DNA of 64,000 nucleotides from Paenibacillus periandrae (lineage in GTDB: Bacteria; Bacillota; Bacilli; Paenibacillales; NBRC-103111), in the NCBI RefSeq assembly GCF_022458865.1, contig NZ_JAJNMU010000005.1, forward strand, positions 1-64,000, written 5' to 3'. This document shows positions 27,811 to 38,838 of this stretch, piece by piece. Below the pieces are notes generated by a model. The model was not told where the DNA came from, ran no database searches, and saw only the letters and a program-made list of their open reading frames with translations. A program made the translations under genes and the position numbers. The first letter of the stretch is position 1; every line of letters begins with the position of its first letter.

Positions 27811-28830
27811 TTAGCTTAATCGGGTAACTATCGGTGCGCGACCTCTTCTTTGTTGGTTCTCGGCAGCCAAATCGTACGGATAGCTGACAGGCAGTTCACT
27901 AACATCATCCAAACGAGTGATCTGCTCTTCTGTTAAATACCAGCCGCTGCCACCCAGATTATCATCCAACTGCTCCACATTCCGTGCACCAATAATTGGA
28001 GCTGTAATGACATTACGGCTCAGCATCCAGTTCAGTGCAACCTGAGCCGGAGATTTATCGGCTTCCTCAGCAATTGCATGCAGAGTATCGATAATATTCC
28101 AGGTAAATTCGTTATTATAACGATCCCATACTTCCTTGTTGGTTCCTACGCGGGTGTTTTCCTGAGGCTGCTGTCCACGACGAAACTTGCCGCTGAGCCA
28201 GCCCCCACGAAGCGGACTCCAAGGAATCACACCAACACCCTCATGTGCACATAACGGCAGCAGCTCATACTCCGTTGCACGGCAAAGCAGATTGTACTGA
28301 GGCTGAAGACTGACAAACGTTTCCCAGCCGTTCTGGCGGCTCGTATAAATCGCCTTTTGCAGCTGCCATGCCCGAAGGTTACTAGCCCCTATATAGCGAA
28401 CCACGCCTTTGCGAACCAAGTCATTCAGCGTACTCAAGGTTTCCTCAAGTGGAGTTAGCAAATCCCAGGCATGAATCTGATATAAATCAATGTAGTCCGT
28501 ACCCAGGCGTTTCAGGCTATCCTCGACAGAGGCTAATATATGCTTGCGGCTAAGCCCGTTATCGTTGTGCCCCTCTCCCATTGGAAAACGAACCTTGGTC
28601 GCAATTACATAGTCATCACGTTTTTGGCTGCGCAGCCAGTTACCGACGATCTCCTCCGATATACCCTGTGAGTACACATTGGCCGTATCGATAAAGTTAC
28701 CGCCTGCCTCAGCAAAACGGTCCATCATTCGAAAGCTTTCTTCCTGACTCGCTGCAGCTCCAAAGGTCATCGAACCCAAGCATAATTCACTAACCCGCAA
28801 ACCGGTTTTACCCAATGAACGCACATTCAT
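27811..28830 (-). CDS. Aldo/keto reductase
   Basis: A 339-residue NADPH-dependent oxidoreductase with the TIM-barrel catalytic set: Asp in FIDTANVY, Tyr in the same segment, Lys in VIATKVRF and His in YQIHAWD. The C-terminal [24 protein letters not shown] binds the cofactor phosphate. It belongs to the AKR11/12-like group seen in many Firmicutes. AAGGAGG lies 8 nt before the ATG. The substrate is unknown. Confidence 0.92.
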   Translation of the reverse strand: MNVRSLGKTGLRVSELCLGSMTFGAAASQEESFRMMDRFAEAGGNFIDTANVYSQGISEEIVGNWLRSQKRDDYVIATKVRFPMGEGHNDNGLSRKHILASVEDSLKRLGTDYIDLYQIHAWDLLTPLEETLSTLNDLVRKGVVRYIGASNLRAWQLQKAIYTSRQNGWETFVSLQPQYNLLCRATEYELLPLCAHEGVGVIPWSPLRGGWLSGKFRRGQQPQENTRVGTNKEVWDRYNNEFTWNIIDTLHAIAEEADKSPAQVALNWMLSRNVITAPIIGARNVEQLDDNLGGSGWYLTEEQITRLDDVSELPVSYPYDLAAENQQRRGRAPIVTRLS

Positions 28831-29005
28831 TCACAATTCCTCCTTAGAGTGTTGCTTTAGATAAACTGAGCATGGCAATTTTAAGTATGCAGCAAACGAT
28901 GTACATAAGCGACATTATGTCCATTATAAAAAGGTTTTGCGATTTACGAAAGGGCTTACAATGGATTAACCTAGTGATGTCTGGGTAAGTATGCTGCCGT
29001 ATGGG

Positions 29006-29833
29006 TTACAGGTATGGCTCTACAATACGTCGTATTCGCTCCAGTCCTTCCCACATATCGCCGGGACCATCATAGATTAGCACGATCGCACAGTTGCAGC
29101 CTGCTGCACGTACCGTTTCCAGACATTTGATAAATTCTGCCTCATCCGGCATGCCATTTTCATCGTAATGGGCTTTGGCATGGACCGAAACACTGGATGG
29201 CAGAATCATGCCAAACTCATCATATTTGGTTGGCGGATTGAAATTTCCGAAATCCGTAATCATCCCGACCTGATCACCAATCTGATCAAGAAGCCGTGTG
29301 CAGCTGGTACCCGTTGAGGTCAGCGAACGAAAATTTTCAGTAACGACACGTACCCCTTGGCCTGCTGCGTACTCTGCCAGCTCCAGAAGTGAGGCGGCTG
29401 ACTGCTGAATCGCTTCTTCGTCTGTAGGAATAGCCTCACCGGCAATTACACGGATTTGCTTTGCCCCCGCTCCCGCTGCGATATCGATCCAATTGCGTAT
29501 TAATTTAAAGTCAGCTTCCCGCCGCGTTACATCCTGTGCAGTTAAATCTCCGTAATCCAGCAATATGGTATCAAACGAAACCCCTGCCGTTATAAAAGCT
29601 TGCCGCAAGGTTGCCAAATACTCGGGCTCCGTCGAAGGAAAATGGAAATGACATACTTCCAGGGCCTGGTATCCCCGCTGTGCGGCTTCTGCAGGTAATT
29701 CAAGCAAGCTCAAAACTTGTGGCTGCTCCTGTTCCTTGATCTGATGTGTACCTTTTTCAGCATCCCAAACGGTCCATCGAAGCGGACCCAACAGACGGTG
29801 CAAACTCCATGTACTTACGGATAAGTATGACAT
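29006..29833 (-). CDS. Sugar phosphate isomerase/epimerase family protein
   Basis: A 275-residue TIM-barrel protein of the xylose-isomerase-like/AP endonuclease 2 superfamily. Metal-binding positions fit Glu in VVTENFRS, Asp/Asn in MITDFGNFN, His in SVHAKAHYDENG and the C-terminal acid in VLIYDGPGD. Such proteins act on sugars or inositols; none of their usual partners (iol genes, oxidoreductases) adjoins it. GGGAGG precedes the ATG. Confidence 0.85.
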   Translation of the reverse strand: MSYLSVSTWSLHRLLGPLRWTVWDAEKGTHQIKEQEQPQVLSLLELPAEAAQRGYQALEVCHFHFPSTEPEYLATLRQAFITAGVSFDTILLDYGDLTAQDVTRREADFKLIRNWIDIAAGAGAKQIRVIAGEAIPTDEEAIQQSAASLLELAEYAAGQGVRVVTENFRSLTSTGTSCTRLLDQIGDQVGMITDFGNFNPPTKYDEFGMILPSSVSVHAKAHYDENGMPDEAEFIKCLETVRAAGCNCAIVLIYDGPGDMWEGLERIRRIVEPYL

Positions 29834-30020
29834 TCAGCAAATTCCTCCCTCAGCTCATTCAAACGCTCTCATCATAACATAACTGTATGATTGGTGCGAC
29901 ATCTGCCTCTATGGTATCCTCAGCTGCGGTTCAATTTGAGGTACAACGGGTATGTATACCATGCAAGGTATCATGCTTTGGATATCCCATGAAGGATTCG
30001 GTACGATGAAAGGAGAGATC

Positions 30021-30443
30021 ATGATGGGATCCCCGTATACGGCTCATGTCACATCACATGGCGGAAGAAACGGCTTTGTTCGTACGTCGGACGGTCAATT
30101 CGATCTAAAGGTCGGAACGCCTAATGAGGGTGAGGCGGCAGGTACGAACCCTGAGCAGCTATTTGGAGCGGCATATGCCGCATGTTTTCACAGCGCACTT
30201 AAGAGCATCGCCAAAAGTAAAAATATCGACACTTCCAACTCACAGGTTACCGCACATGTCACCCTACACAGTGAAGGCACACAATACCATTTATCTGTGG
30301 AGATGGAGGTTACCGTACCAAAGCTTGAAGAAGCCCAGGTCATGGAGCTTGCCGAAGCTGCTCACAAGGTGTGCCCTTACTCCAAAGCGACCCGCGGCAA
30401 CATCGAAGTGACCTTAAAGGCGCGGGCTCCGGCACAGAAATAA
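30021..30443 (+). CDS. ohr: Organic hydroperoxide resistance protein Ohr
   Basis: A 140-residue OsmC/Ohr peroxidase that reduces organic hydroperoxides. The two redox cysteines are in AYAACFHSAL and HKVCPYSKA. The frame is open from 29952, but AAAGGAGA places the start at the tandem ATGs 30021/30024, giving the normal family length. No ohrR regulator is next to it. Upstream, GGTATGTATACC near 29949-29961 is a short palindrome of unknown meaning. Confidence 0.92.
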   Translation: MMGSPYTAHVTSHGGRNGFVRTSDGQFDLKVGTPNEGEAAGTNPEQLFGAAYAACFHSALKSIAKSKNIDTSNSQVTAHVTLHSEGTQYHLSVEMEVTVPKLEEAQVMELAEAAHKVCPYSKATRGNIEVTLKARAPAQK

Positions 30444-30515
30444 ACAGAAACATAGCGGAGATACCATGTGTTATCATGACACCTATGAGCATGTCCATGA
30501 ATATTCTGAAAACAC

Positions 30516-30553
30516 AAAAACCGTTCAGAGCGCTGCGCCTCTCAACGGTTTTT
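30516..30553. terminator. Bidirectional terminator between ohr and odhB
   Basis: AAAAACCGTT and AACGGTTTTT form a perfect 10-bp stem with A and T tails on both sides and a short GAG/CTC inner pair. It can end both the plus-strand ohr transcript and the minus-strand odhAB transcript. Confidence 0.9.
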
Positions 30554-30600
30554 GTTCATATTATGAACGATTTGTTTGAAGCCGAAGCTCCGTCTTTGGC

Positions 30601-31917
30601 TTAGCCTTCCAGCAGCAGTGTTTCCGGATCCTCAAGCAGCTGCTTGATCGTTACCAGAAAACGTACCGCTTCGCTACCGTCAACAATCCGGTGATCGTAC
30701 GAAAGCGCCAAATACATCATCGGACGGTTCTCGATTCCATCTACGCCAACTGCTACAGGACGCCGCTGGATCGTATGCATACCCAGAATACCGACCTGTG
30801 GTGTATTCAAAATCGGCGTCGACAGAAGCGAACCGAACACGCCTCCGTTTGTGATTGTGAACGTACCACCCTGCAAGTCAGCCAGCGATAGCTTGTTATC
30901 GCGTGCTTTAACAGCCAACTCACCGATATTGCGCTCAATCTCGGCGAAGCTCAGTCGGTCCGCGTCACGTACTACCGGAACGACCAGACCTTCCTTAGCT
31001 CCTACCGCGATTCCGATATCATAATATTTTTTAACGATAATCTCTTCCCCTTCGATCTCTGCATTCAATAGAGGGAAAGCTTTTAACGCGCCAACAACCG
31101 CTTTGGTGAAGAACGACATAAAACCTAAACCTACGTTATTCTTCTCCTGAAACGACTGCTTGCGGCGCTTGCGGACATCCATGATGGCAGTCATATCGAC
31201 TTCGTTAAACGTGGTCAGCATCGCAGCAGTACGTTGTGCTTCCACCAGTCGGTTGGCAATGGTCACCCGACGTCTGGACATTTTCTTCCGTTCAGTCGGC
31301 TTCGAGGCATCCACAGCTGCGCTTTCCACAACAGCACGTTTTTCAGCCTGCACCGGTAGTCGCTGTGCAGCGGCCGGCGATACACTGCCTGCTGATGATC
31401 CCGTAGAGGAGTATGCTTCGATGTCACTGCGAGAAACCCGATTGGCATCAATTCCACCAGCAGCACGTACCTGGCTCAGATCGATTCCCCGTTCTCTCGC
31501 CAGCTTACGCACGGATGGAGAAGCTGTGTAAGGCCCTTCCTCGTCAGAGGAAGTACCATTAGAGCCAGCCACTTCCTTATTCGCTGTACCAGCGTCTGTG
31601 GAGGCTTGGACAGCCTCAGATGCTGACTGGATTGGCGATGCCGCCGCTGGCTGTTGTGCTGATGGTGACTGTGCGTCTGCTGCCTGACCTGCGCTGATTA
31701 CACCAACGCTCTCGCCAACCTGCACCGTTTCTCCAGCTTGTCTGTTAATTTTCGCCAAAATGCCATCAGCTTCAGCGTTAATTTCCAAATTTACTTTATC
31801 GGTTTCCAATTCAAGCAGCAAATCGCCGAATTTAACGGAATCCCCTTCTTTTTTCATCCAGGAAGAGATCGTTCCTTCCGTGATCGATTCTCCCAGTTCC
31901 GGTATTTTGATGTCCAT
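30601..31917 (-). CDS. odhB: 2-oxoglutarate dehydrogenase E2, dihydrolipoamide succinyltransferase
   Basis: A 438-residue TCA-cycle acyltransferase. The lipoyl domain (~1-75) has the lipoylated Lys in LETDKVNLE; an Ala/Ser/Gln-rich linker follows; a peripheral-subunit-binding domain is at ~125-160 ([18 protein letters not shown]); the catalytic domain ends [13 protein letters not shown] with the active His and Asp. The frame is open to 31968, but AGGAGGCG sits 9 nt before the ATG at 31917. It follows odhA by 76 bp. Confidence 0.96.
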   Translation of the reverse strand: MDIKIPELGESITEGTISSWMKKEGDSVKFGDLLLELETDKVNLEINAEADGILAKINRQAGETVQVGESVGVISAGQAADAQSPSAQQPAAASPIQSASEAVQASTDAGTANKEVAGSNGTSSDEEGPYTASPSVRKLARERGIDLSQVRAAGGIDANRVSRSDIEAYSSTGSSAGSVSPAAAQRLPVQAEKRAVVESAAVDASKPTERKKMSRRRVTIANRLVEAQRTAAMLTTFNEVDMTAIMDVRKRRKQSFQEKNNVGLGFMSFFTKAVVGALKAFPLLNAEIEGEEIIVKKYYDIGIAVGAKEGLVVPVVRDADRLSFAEIERNIGELAVKARDNKLSLADLQGGTFTITNGGVFGSLLSTPILNTPQVGILGMHTIQRRPVAVGVDGIENRPMMYLALSYDHRIVDGSEAVRFLVTIKQLLEDPETLLLEG

Positions 31918-31993
31918 TGCAGCTAGCGCCTCCTGTATTTGTTGTACCTGTTTCGATTCATATTTCATGCTGCATCCGCAGCTGCTTGGCTTG

Positions 31994-34906
31994 TTATTCG
32001 CCCAATACCGCGATCATTTCCTTACTCATTTCGATCGGCTTCAACGCTTCTGCAAGGATGCGCTGCTGTTCGAAGCTGTGAACGTTCTGATAACCGCTGG
32101 CCGTACTTGCCCGTTCCGGTCTGCCTACATGACGCAAGCTAGCTCCTTCTGGCAGCAGTTCACGAATACGCGGCTCCATATAAGTCCATGCGCCCATGTT
32201 TTTGTTCTCTTCTTGAAGCCAGATAATTTCCTCCAGATTGGAAAAGCGCTCGATAATCGCGGACAGCTCGGCTTTTGGAAATGGATATAGCTGTTCGACA
32301 CGAGCCACATGCAGCCATTCCAGATCTTTCTGCTCAGCAACAGCATCCTCCAGATCAATCGCTACTTTACCGCTGCACAGAATCAGACGCTTCACCTGAT
32401 CCGGCTTTGCTCCAAGTCCGCTTTGCTCCAGTACGCTTTGGAAGGAGCCTTCACTGAAAGCAATGCCCGGCGAGGCCACACGTTGATTACGAATCAGGCT
32501 TTTGGGAGCCATCAAAATCAATGGACGAGCATATTCGCTTTCGGTAATCGCAGCTTGGCGTCTGAGCAGATGGAAATATTGAGCTGCGCTGGTCAGATTC
32601 GCTACAGTCCAGTTGTCTTCAGCAGCAGCCTGCAAAAACCGTTCCAGCCTTGCGCTGGAATGCTCCGGTCCTTGACCTTCCGAGCCGTGCGGGAGCATCA
32701 CAACCAAGCTCGATTTCTGCGCCCATTTCATCCGTCCAGCAGAGATGAACTGATCAAATATAACTTGACCCGCGTTGGCAAAATCACCATACTGCGCTTC
32801 CCAGATTACCAGTGTTTGTGGCGAAAACACGTTGTAGCCGTACTCGAAGCCAAGCACCGATGCTTCGGATAACGGACTGTTATGAATCGCAAACGAAGCC
32901 TTGACTTGTGGAATCTGATGCAGCGGTGAATAGGTGCGCCCTGTAATAGGATTGTGCAGCATCAAATGCCGATGGGCAAATGTACCGCGTTGAGAATCCT
33001 GGCCGCTTAAACGAATCGGCTTGCCTTCTGCCAAAATAGTGGCAAAAGCCAGTGTCTCCGCCAGCGCCCAGTCAACCTTTCCGTTAGCCTCCAACGCATT
33101 GGCGCGGCGCTCCAATATCCGCTGCAGCTTTGGATACACCTGGAAGTCCGCAGGAAAGTTCAAGAGCTCCTTGTTAATAGCCTGCAATTGTTCCAGTGGA
33201 ACAGCTGTCGGAAGTGTCGTTGGATCGATCAGATCTCCAAAATGCTCGCTGAAATTGTTTTCCTTGCCATTACCTTCGTTGTTCTTCACTTGATCATAAG
33301 CATCCTGCATAACCTTCAACGCATCCTGCTTCATCTGGGCCGGCAGGTCCTGTGCGATAACACCTTCATTTTTTAGCTTATTCGCATAAATTTCACTTAC
33401 AGTCGGATGTTTATGCACTTTACTGTACATAATCGGCTGTGTCGCTTCCGGGTCATCGGTTTCGTTATGCCCATAACGGCGATATCCAACCAGATCTATA
33501 AGAAAATCCTTTTTGAAACGAATTCGATATTCACTAGCCAATCGAATGGCCGCTACGCACGCCTCTGGGTCATCTGCATTAACATGGACGATCGGCATTT
33601 CAAAGCCTTTGGCCAAATCACTGGCATAATGAGTCGAGCGTGAATCGGAGCTCTCCGTCGTAAAGCCCAACCGGTTGTTCGCAATAATATGGATCGTGCC
33701 TCCATTGCTGTAGCCCGACAAATTATTGAAATTCAAGGTTTCAGCCACGACGCCCTCACCCGGGAAGGCTGCATCGCCATGGATTAATACCGTAACCGCT
33801 TTGCTAACATCCTGCTTAGGGAATCCCGGTAAGCTGCGATCATCCTGAGCGGCACGTGTAAAGCCCTCAACTACCGGATTGACATATTCCAGATGACTTG
33901 GATTGTTCGCCAGCGTCAAACGGGTCTCGCCCTTTTCGCCGTCCGTTACCGAACGATAAGCGCCTAAATGATATTTAACATCACCTGTCCAGCCAAAATT
34001 GATTCCCATGGAGCCCTCGGAAGGAATCAAATCCTTGTTCGGTGAATGATGGAACTCTGAAAAAATCTTGCTATAAGGCTTGCCAAGCACATGCGTAAGT
34101 ACATTCAATCTGCCGCGGTGTGCCATTCCCATCAGAATGTGGCTGGCACCATCCTTCGTAAAGCGGTTGACAATCTCGTCAACGACCGGTACGAGAACAT
34201 CCAGACCTTCAATAGAAAAACGTTTTTGCCCGACAAAGGTCCTTTGCAGGAAATGCTCAAACTGCTCAACTTGAATTAATCGTTTCAAAAGCGACTTGCG
34301 CTCTTCAACGGCGAGCGGCGCAGGCCATGTATTCGACTCCACCTGTTTGTTCAGCCATTCCCGTTCCTCTTGCTCATGGACGTGACTGAATTCATAGGCG
34401 ATTGTTTTTGTATAAATTTCTCGCAGACGCTGAATCGCATCCAAGCCGCTTACGACTGCACCCTGCGCGTTTTCCCAAATCAGGGATGCCGAAATTTCTT
34501 TTAGATCAGCTTCGCTCAAATCATAAGTAGCCGATTCCAAAATTCTTGTGTCCGACGGCGCACGCAAGCTGAGCGGGTCGGTATCTGCAGCCAAATGCCC
34601 ATAAGTACGAATATTCCAAACCAGTTTGTCAGCGGCAACTACTTTCCTCATTAACGCCAACTGTTCTTCCTGTGAGGTTCCCGTTGGAACGGAAGCTCTT
34701 GAAGGAACGCTTGCTGAATCCTGTTCAGCATGGAATGCTGTCTCAGATGGCGGCGCACCAAAAAGATCGAATAGTTCCCGGAAGGTGGTCTCCACAGAAT
34801 CAGGATCGATTACGTATTGATCATATTGTTCATACAGGTAACCCAGGTTGGGACCAAAGTAGGCCTCCCACGGCCCGCGCTTAGTTTCGCCAGGTGTCAT
34901 TGACAT
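31994..34906 (-). CDS. odhA: 2-oxoglutarate dehydrogenase E1
   Basis: A 970-residue thiamine-diphosphate enzyme that decarboxylates 2-oxoglutarate and passes the succinyl group to OdhB. The N-terminus [16 protein letters not shown], the substrate segment [16 protein letters not shown], the ThDP motif GDAAFPGEG...NNRLGFTT and the C-terminal transketolase domain ([16 protein letters not shown]) are present. The length fits the Bacillus enzymes. ATG at 34906 is close to GGAG; the ATG at 34900 is better spaced and may be the true start. Confidence 0.96.
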   Translation of the reverse strand: MSMTPGETKRGPWEAYFGPNLGYLYEQYDQYVIDPDSVETTFRELFDLFGAPPSETAFHAEQDSASVPSRASVPTGTSQEEQLALMRKVVAADKLVWNIRTYGHLAADTDPLSLRAPSDTRILESATYDLSEADLKEISASLIWENAQGAVVSGLDAIQRLREIYTKTIAYEFSHVHEQEEREWLNKQVESNTWPAPLAVEERKSLLKRLIQVEQFEHFLQRTFVGQKRFSIEGLDVLVPVVDEIVNRFTKDGASHILMGMAHRGRLNVLTHVLGKPYSKIFSEFHHSPNKDLIPSEGSMGINFGWTGDVKYHLGAYRSVTDGEKGETRLTLANNPSHLEYVNPVVEGFTRAAQDDRSLPGFPKQDVSKAVTVLIHGDAAFPGEGVVAETLNFNNLSGYSNGGTIHIIANNRLGFTTESSDSRSTHYASDLAKGFEMPIVHVNADDPEACVAAIRLASEYRIRFKKDFLIDLVGYRRYGHNETDDPEATQPIMYSKVHKHPTVSEIYANKLKNEGVIAQDLPAQMKQDALKVMQDAYDQVKNNEGNGKENNFSEHFGDLIDPTTLPTAVPLEQLQAINKELLNFPADFQVYPKLQRILERRANALEANGKVDWALAETLAFATILAEGKPIRLSGQDSQRGTFAHRHLMLHNPITGRTYSPLHQIPQVKASFAIHNSPLSEASVLGFEYGYNVFSPQTLVIWEAQYGDFANAGQVIFDQFISAGRMKWAQKSSLVVMLPHGSEGQGPEHSSARLERFLQAAAEDNWTVANLTSAAQYFHLLRRQAAITESEYARPLILMAPKSLIRNQRVASPGIAFSEGSFQSVLEQSGLGAKPDQVKRLILCSGKVAIDLEDAVAEQKDLEWLHVARVEQLYPFPKAELSAIIERFSNLEEIIWLQEENKNMGAWTYMEPRIRELLPEGASLRHVGRPERASTASGYQNVHSFEQQRILAEALKPIEMSKEMIAVLGE

Positions 34907-35228
34907 ATCTCTCCACTCTAATGTTTATTAGAAACAAAAAGCTGTTTACTTAAAAGACTCAATACCCTATATTAACCCCATATGAGTGAAGTTAATAACT
35001 TGAACAAAGCATTGTGCACATATATTAAATTATAATGGATATTTCCATATCGTAAATTGCTTAATTTATATTACACCAATCTATTCTTGATATCAATTTT
35101 CACTGGATTCGATTCCCATTTATTAGCAATCATCTCAATATTGCAACTTCTTAACCAATCAGACGTACAAACAATAAAGCCATATAAATGTATGCAATGT
35201 ACTTATATCCAATTGAGGGGCTGTTCCT
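34907..35228. promoter_or_regulatory. Divergent promoter region, odhA and SanA-like gene
   Basis: This 322-bp AT-rich gap has no gene. For odhA, the minus strand shows TTTACG and TATAAT 16 nt apart near 35030-35060, about 125 nt above the start. A plus-strand promoter for the gene at 35229 is not clear. No riboswitch or repeat was recognised. Confidence 0.4.
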
Positions 35229-35900
35229 GTGAAGCATTTATTAAAATTCAAGCTGATGCCGCTGCTCCTGATTGTCCTCGCACCCATCTGTTGGATTGTC
35301 GGTGTGGATGCGTATGTCAAAAGCAAAGCCTCGCCTTATATTTACCAGGCCCAAGATGCCCCCACGGCAGACGTGATTGTCGTGCTTGGAGCAAGAGTAT
35401 ATCCTAACGGCTCGGTTTCAACGATTCTCGCTGACCGTCTGCAAGCTGCGCTAGAGCTTAAAAATGCCGGTAAATCGGATCGGTTCCTTGTAAGCGGCGA
35501 TCACGGGCAAATCGATTATGATGAGGTTAATGCCATGCGCAGTTTTTTGGAGGAACGGGATGTGTTGCCTCAAAATATTTTCATGGATCATGCCGGCTTC
35601 AGCACTTATGAGAGTATGTATCGTACGCGGGATGTTTTTCAGGCACACAAGGTGCTGATCGTGACCCAGCAATATCATCTGATGCGTGCTGTCTATACGG
35701 CCCGGCAAATGGGATTGGACGCTTACGGAGTTGCTTCGGACAGGCAGGAATACCCGAATATGACGCGTAATCGGGTGCGTGAGGTGCTGGCGAGAAACAA
35801 GGATTTCGCCTATGTGAATCTGCTCCACCCCAAACCAGCCTATCTCGGTAAGCCCATTCCTATTACGAGTGATGGACGACTGACCGCAAATGGACTTTAA
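35229..35900 (+). CDS. YdcF/SanA-like DUF218 membrane protein
   Basis: A 223-residue protein with one N-terminal membrane helix (~8-28) and an outside DUF218 domain: VIVVLGARVYPNGSVSTILADRL, LVSGDHGQIDYDEVNAM and IVTQQYHLMRAVYTARQMG. The family includes E. coli SanA and ElyC, linked to envelope integrity. The start is GTG at 35229 with GAGGGG 8 nt upstream. It is followed by a strong terminator, so it is monocistronic. Confidence 0.88.
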   Translation: MKHLLKFKLMPLLLIVLAPICWIVGVDAYVKSKASPYIYQAQDAPTADVIVVLGARVYPNGSVSTILADRLQAALELKNAGKSDRFLVSGDHGQIDYDEVNAMRSFLEERDVLPQNIFMDHAGFSTYESMYRTRDVFQAHKVLIVTQQYHLMRAVYTARQMGLDAYGVASDRQEYPNMTRNRVREVLARNKDFAYVNLLHPKPAYLGKPIPITSDGRLTANGL

Positions 35901-35956
35901 TGATTACCCAAAAACAGCTCAGGAACTGCTGCATTCGTACCGACAAATAAGCAACA

Positions 35957-35989
35957 CAAGAAGGCAGATCCAGAGGATCTGCCTTCTTG
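35957..35989 (+). terminator. Strong hairpin terminator after the SanA-like gene
   Basis: CAAGAAGGCAGATCC and GGATCTGCCTTCTTG form a perfect 15-bp stem around a 3-nt loop, 57 nt after the stop codon. The tail is GCTGTCC, so T-poor; the length of the stem is the main support. Confidence 0.7.
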
Positions 35990-36136
35990 CTGTCCTAGTA
36001 TATGTTATATACTAGCGTTCAGTATACAACCAACCCGCCTGCTTGCACAATGCGCTTCACATAATCGCCATAAATAAGCTGTGATCTTGCAGGTAAACCT
36101 GCAGCTGGTCATCCTCTATTGAAGTCAACCCTGAAA

Positions 36137-36673
36137 TCAAGCCAAAGCTGACTTCAGATCCTCGTTCGAATTTGCCCACATTTCGGGGTTATATTCCATC
36201 AGCAGCTTCTTCAAAGCCACTTTCTCCTGATCACCCAGATTGTCAAGCATGATGCGGCGTTTGAGCGCATAGTCCATCCGGTTTACGTGATCGGCAAGAA
36301 TTTTCCAGCCGCGGCGCGCTTCCCTGTCGATCAGCATTTCACACGAGGTCACACCAGCGTAATACATCCCTTCTTCCTTGCGGTCTGCGGCCACCCATAC
36401 AATCCAGCTGGAGACACCATTTGGCACATCCTCCTTGTTAACTGAGAATTTGATGCCCTTCTCCACCTTACTCTTGGCATGCAGCGCACCCATATCGAGA
36501 TACGCTTCGCCTTCTTCAATAATAACACTCGACATCTGGCTTAAATTAATCGCACCCGCACCAAAGCCGCGATGCTCAACCTTGCCGCTGACGATATTCA
36601 GTGCCAGCTTCTTCGGTTTATCCGCAGGCTGTGCTGCAGCCTGTTCCTGAGATTGATCTTTATTTATATCCAT
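36137..36673 (-). CDS. ywhD: YwhD family protein
   Basis: A 178-residue soluble protein matching B. subtilis YwhD along its length, for example GAMHAKSKVEKGIKF-like and SSWIVWVAADRKEEGMYYAGVTSCEM segments and the ending MWANSNEDLKSAL. The function is unknown. The first ~25 residues are a polar Gln/Ala/Lys tail. In B. subtilis ywhD is next to pbpG; here 12 kb of other genes separates them. A start four codons upstream (36685) overlaps the ribosome binding site AGGATGG. Confidence 0.87.
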   Translation of the reverse strand: MDINKDQSQEQAAAQPADKPKKLALNIVSGKVEHRGFGAGAINLSQMSSVIIEEGEAYLDMGALHAKSKVEKGIKFSVNKEDVPNGVSSWIVWVAADRKEEGMYYAGVTSCEMLIDREARRGWKILADHVNRMDYALKRRIMLDNLGDQEKVALKKLLMEYNPEMWANSNEDLKSALA

Positions 36674-36788
36674 GAAAGGCACCATCCTATTACAAATAAA
36701 GTTTGTCTTACTTGTTTATTTTAGCTAATAATCCTCGTTTTGCAAACATATACATGCTGTAGATGCTTGTCAACGGGGTGAAAATGAG

Positions 36789-38825
36789 ATGAAGAAACAA
36801 TTTGGCAGCCGAGCTGCGCAATGGTGCTTACTTATTGTACTAGCTTGTGGACTCACATGGGGCAGCTATGCTCTGCAAAACAACAGCCCAACCGTACAAA
36901 ATCAGCCGAAGGCCCTGACTGCCTCGGCCCTGCTCTCAGCGATGACCGAAGAACCAACCGCACCACCCCAGTCAACCCCTGCGCCGCCAAGTCTACCGGC
37001 CAAGCCTGTGGAAACACCAGCCCAAAGACCGCTCAGTAACCGCATCGTGGAGTATCACATGAATGTTCAGCTGGATGCCCAAAGTAAGCTGCTCTCTGGA
37101 ACACAATCGATAACCTGGAAAAACCCCGGCTCGCAGCCGGTGCAAGAGCTGTATTTCCATATGTATCCCAATGCATTCAGCTCCAAAAAAACAACCTTTA
37201 TGAAAGAATCCGGAGGCAAGCTGCGCGACGATTCCAGCAAGGAAGGCAGCTATGGCGGCATGGAGGTCAGTTCCATCAAAACACTCGATGGCGAAGAGCT
37301 CATTGGCAGCCTTCAGTACGTCCAGCCGGATGATGGCAACAAAGAAGACCGCTCACTCATGAAGATCACGCTGCCCAGGGCCATTAAGCCAGGTCAGAAG
37401 ATAACGCTTGAAGGCATATTTTCCGTCAAGCTGCCAGCCGTGTTTGCTCGTATGGGTTATGCGGATGACTTCGTGATGGCAGGGCAATGGTTTCCCAAAC
37501 TAGCGGTCTATGAGCCAGCAGGTCAACGAGGCCGTACAGCAGAGGGCTGGAATCTGCACCAATACCATGGCAATTCGGAGTTTTACGCTGATTTTGGTAT
37601 TTTCGACGTTCGCATTCAGGTGCCCTCCAGCTATACGGTGGCTGCAACCGGTTTTCCGCTCAAGCCTCCTGCAGACGATGGCAAAACCAAGACTTATGCG
37701 TTTTACGCAGATGATGTGCACGATTTTGCCTGGTCGGCCTCACCACATTTTATTTATTACGAGGAGCCTTATGCTACACCGCAAATACCCGGGGTGCGCA
37801 TCAAGCTGTACCTGGACCCCAAGCACGAGGAGCTAAAAGCACGCTATATGACCGCAGCCAAGAAAGCTTTGGCCCGTTACTCACAGTGGTACGGCACTTA
37901 TCCGTATTCAACTCTCTCCATCATCGTTCCGCCAGAAAACGCCAATGGTGCCGGTGGTATGGAATATCCGACACTGGTTACAAGCTGGGGGGCATCCGAG
38001 GATCAGCCGGACCTCGATCTGGAGCGCGTAATCGTGCATGAAATCGGCCATCAGTTCTGGTACGGAATGGTAGCCAGCAACGAGTTCGAGGAAGCCTGGC
38101 TCGATGAAGGCTTCACCTCCTATGCCGAGGATAAGCTGATGGAGCAGGAATATGGAGTCAAGCCGAACCTGACACTGGAAGCCAGCTACATCACCAATCC
38201 CAAGTCACTGAAGCTCGACTCCTGGAGCTATGGAAAACATGAGGCCTACGCCGAAAATGTATACACGCGAGCCAAGCTCGTGCTGCGAGCCATCGAAGCC
38301 CAGATCGGCAGTGAAATGATGCAGAAGACATTAAAATCGTATTTTCAAAGCTGGAAATTCAAGCATCCCACCACATCCGATTTTCAAAAAACACTTGAGG
38401 ATACGACTACAAAGAGCTGGTCAGAGTTTTTTGACCAATACGTCTATGGCGGACAAATGGTCGATTACGCTATAACAGCAATCCACACGAAACAAATCAT
38501 CGCTGAAGGACAACCGCGCTATGAAAATACAGTAAGGATTCAAAAGCTTGGCGGAACCTATCATCAGGTACCGATCCGGTTTCACTTTGCAGATGGCTCG
38601 CAAATCGATCGACTTTGGGATGGCATCGATAGTGATGTTACGTTCAAGCTGCAGCATCCGACACAGCTGCAATGGGCAGTTATCGATCCTCAGCATACCA
38701 TTGTATTGGAAAACAAACGCATGAACAGCTTTATGAAAACCGACGTGGACTCAAAGCTTGTGATGCGTCTGCAGACAGGTATCGTCAAATTAATCGAGGC
38801 CTTGCTGGACGGGGTCGCTTGGTGA
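36789..38825 (+). CDS. Exported M1-type zinc metallopeptidase
   Basis: A 678-residue gluzincin. An N-terminal signal or anchor (~10-29, containing VLAC, a poor lipobox) is followed by a Pro-rich linker (~50-80) and the M1 beta-sandwich. The zinc site is HEIGH (417-421) with Glu440 eighteen residues later. The exopeptidase motif GAMEN reads GGMEY (389-393), so aminopeptidase activity is less certain. GGGGTG lies 8 nt before the ATG. A membrane protein gene follows after 13 bp. Confidence 0.88.
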   Translation: MKKQFGSRAAQWCLLIVLACGLTWGSYALQNNSPTVQNQPKALTASALLSAMTEEPTAPPQSTPAPPSLPAKPVETPAQRPLSNRIVEYHMNVQLDAQSKLLSGTQSITWKNPGSQPVQELYFHMYPNAFSSKKTTFMKESGGKLRDDSSKEGSYGGMEVSSIKTLDGEELIGSLQYVQPDDGNKEDRSLMKITLPRAIKPGQKITLEGIFSVKLPAVFARMGYADDFVMAGQWFPKLAVYEPAGQRGRTAEGWNLHQYHGNSEFYADFGIFDVRIQVPSSYTVAATGFPLKPPADDGKTKTYAFYADDVHDFAWSASPHFIYYEEPYATPQIPGVRIKLYLDPKHEELKARYMTAAKKALARYSQWYGTYPYSTLSIIVPPENANGAGGMEYPTLVTSWGASEDQPDLDLERVIVHEIGHQFWYGMVASNEFEEAWLDEGFTSYAEDKLMEQEYGVKPNLTLEASYITNPKSLKLDSWSYGKHEAYAENVYTRAKLVLRAIEAQIGSEMMQKTLKSYFQSWKFKHPTTSDFQKTLEDTTTKSWSEFFDQYVYGGQMVDYAITAIHTKQIIAEGQPRYENTVRIQKLGGTYHQVPIRFHFADGSQIDRLWDGIDSDVTFKLQHPTQLQWAVIDPQHTIVLENKRMNSFMKTDVDSKLVMRLQTGIVKLIEALLDGVAW

Positions 38826-38838
38826 GGAGGCACAAAGG

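Noticed and set aside
31918..31968. 17-codon N-terminal extension of OdhB
   Set aside because: The AGGAGG site lies inside this stretch and the lipoyl domain begins exactly at the downstream ATG.
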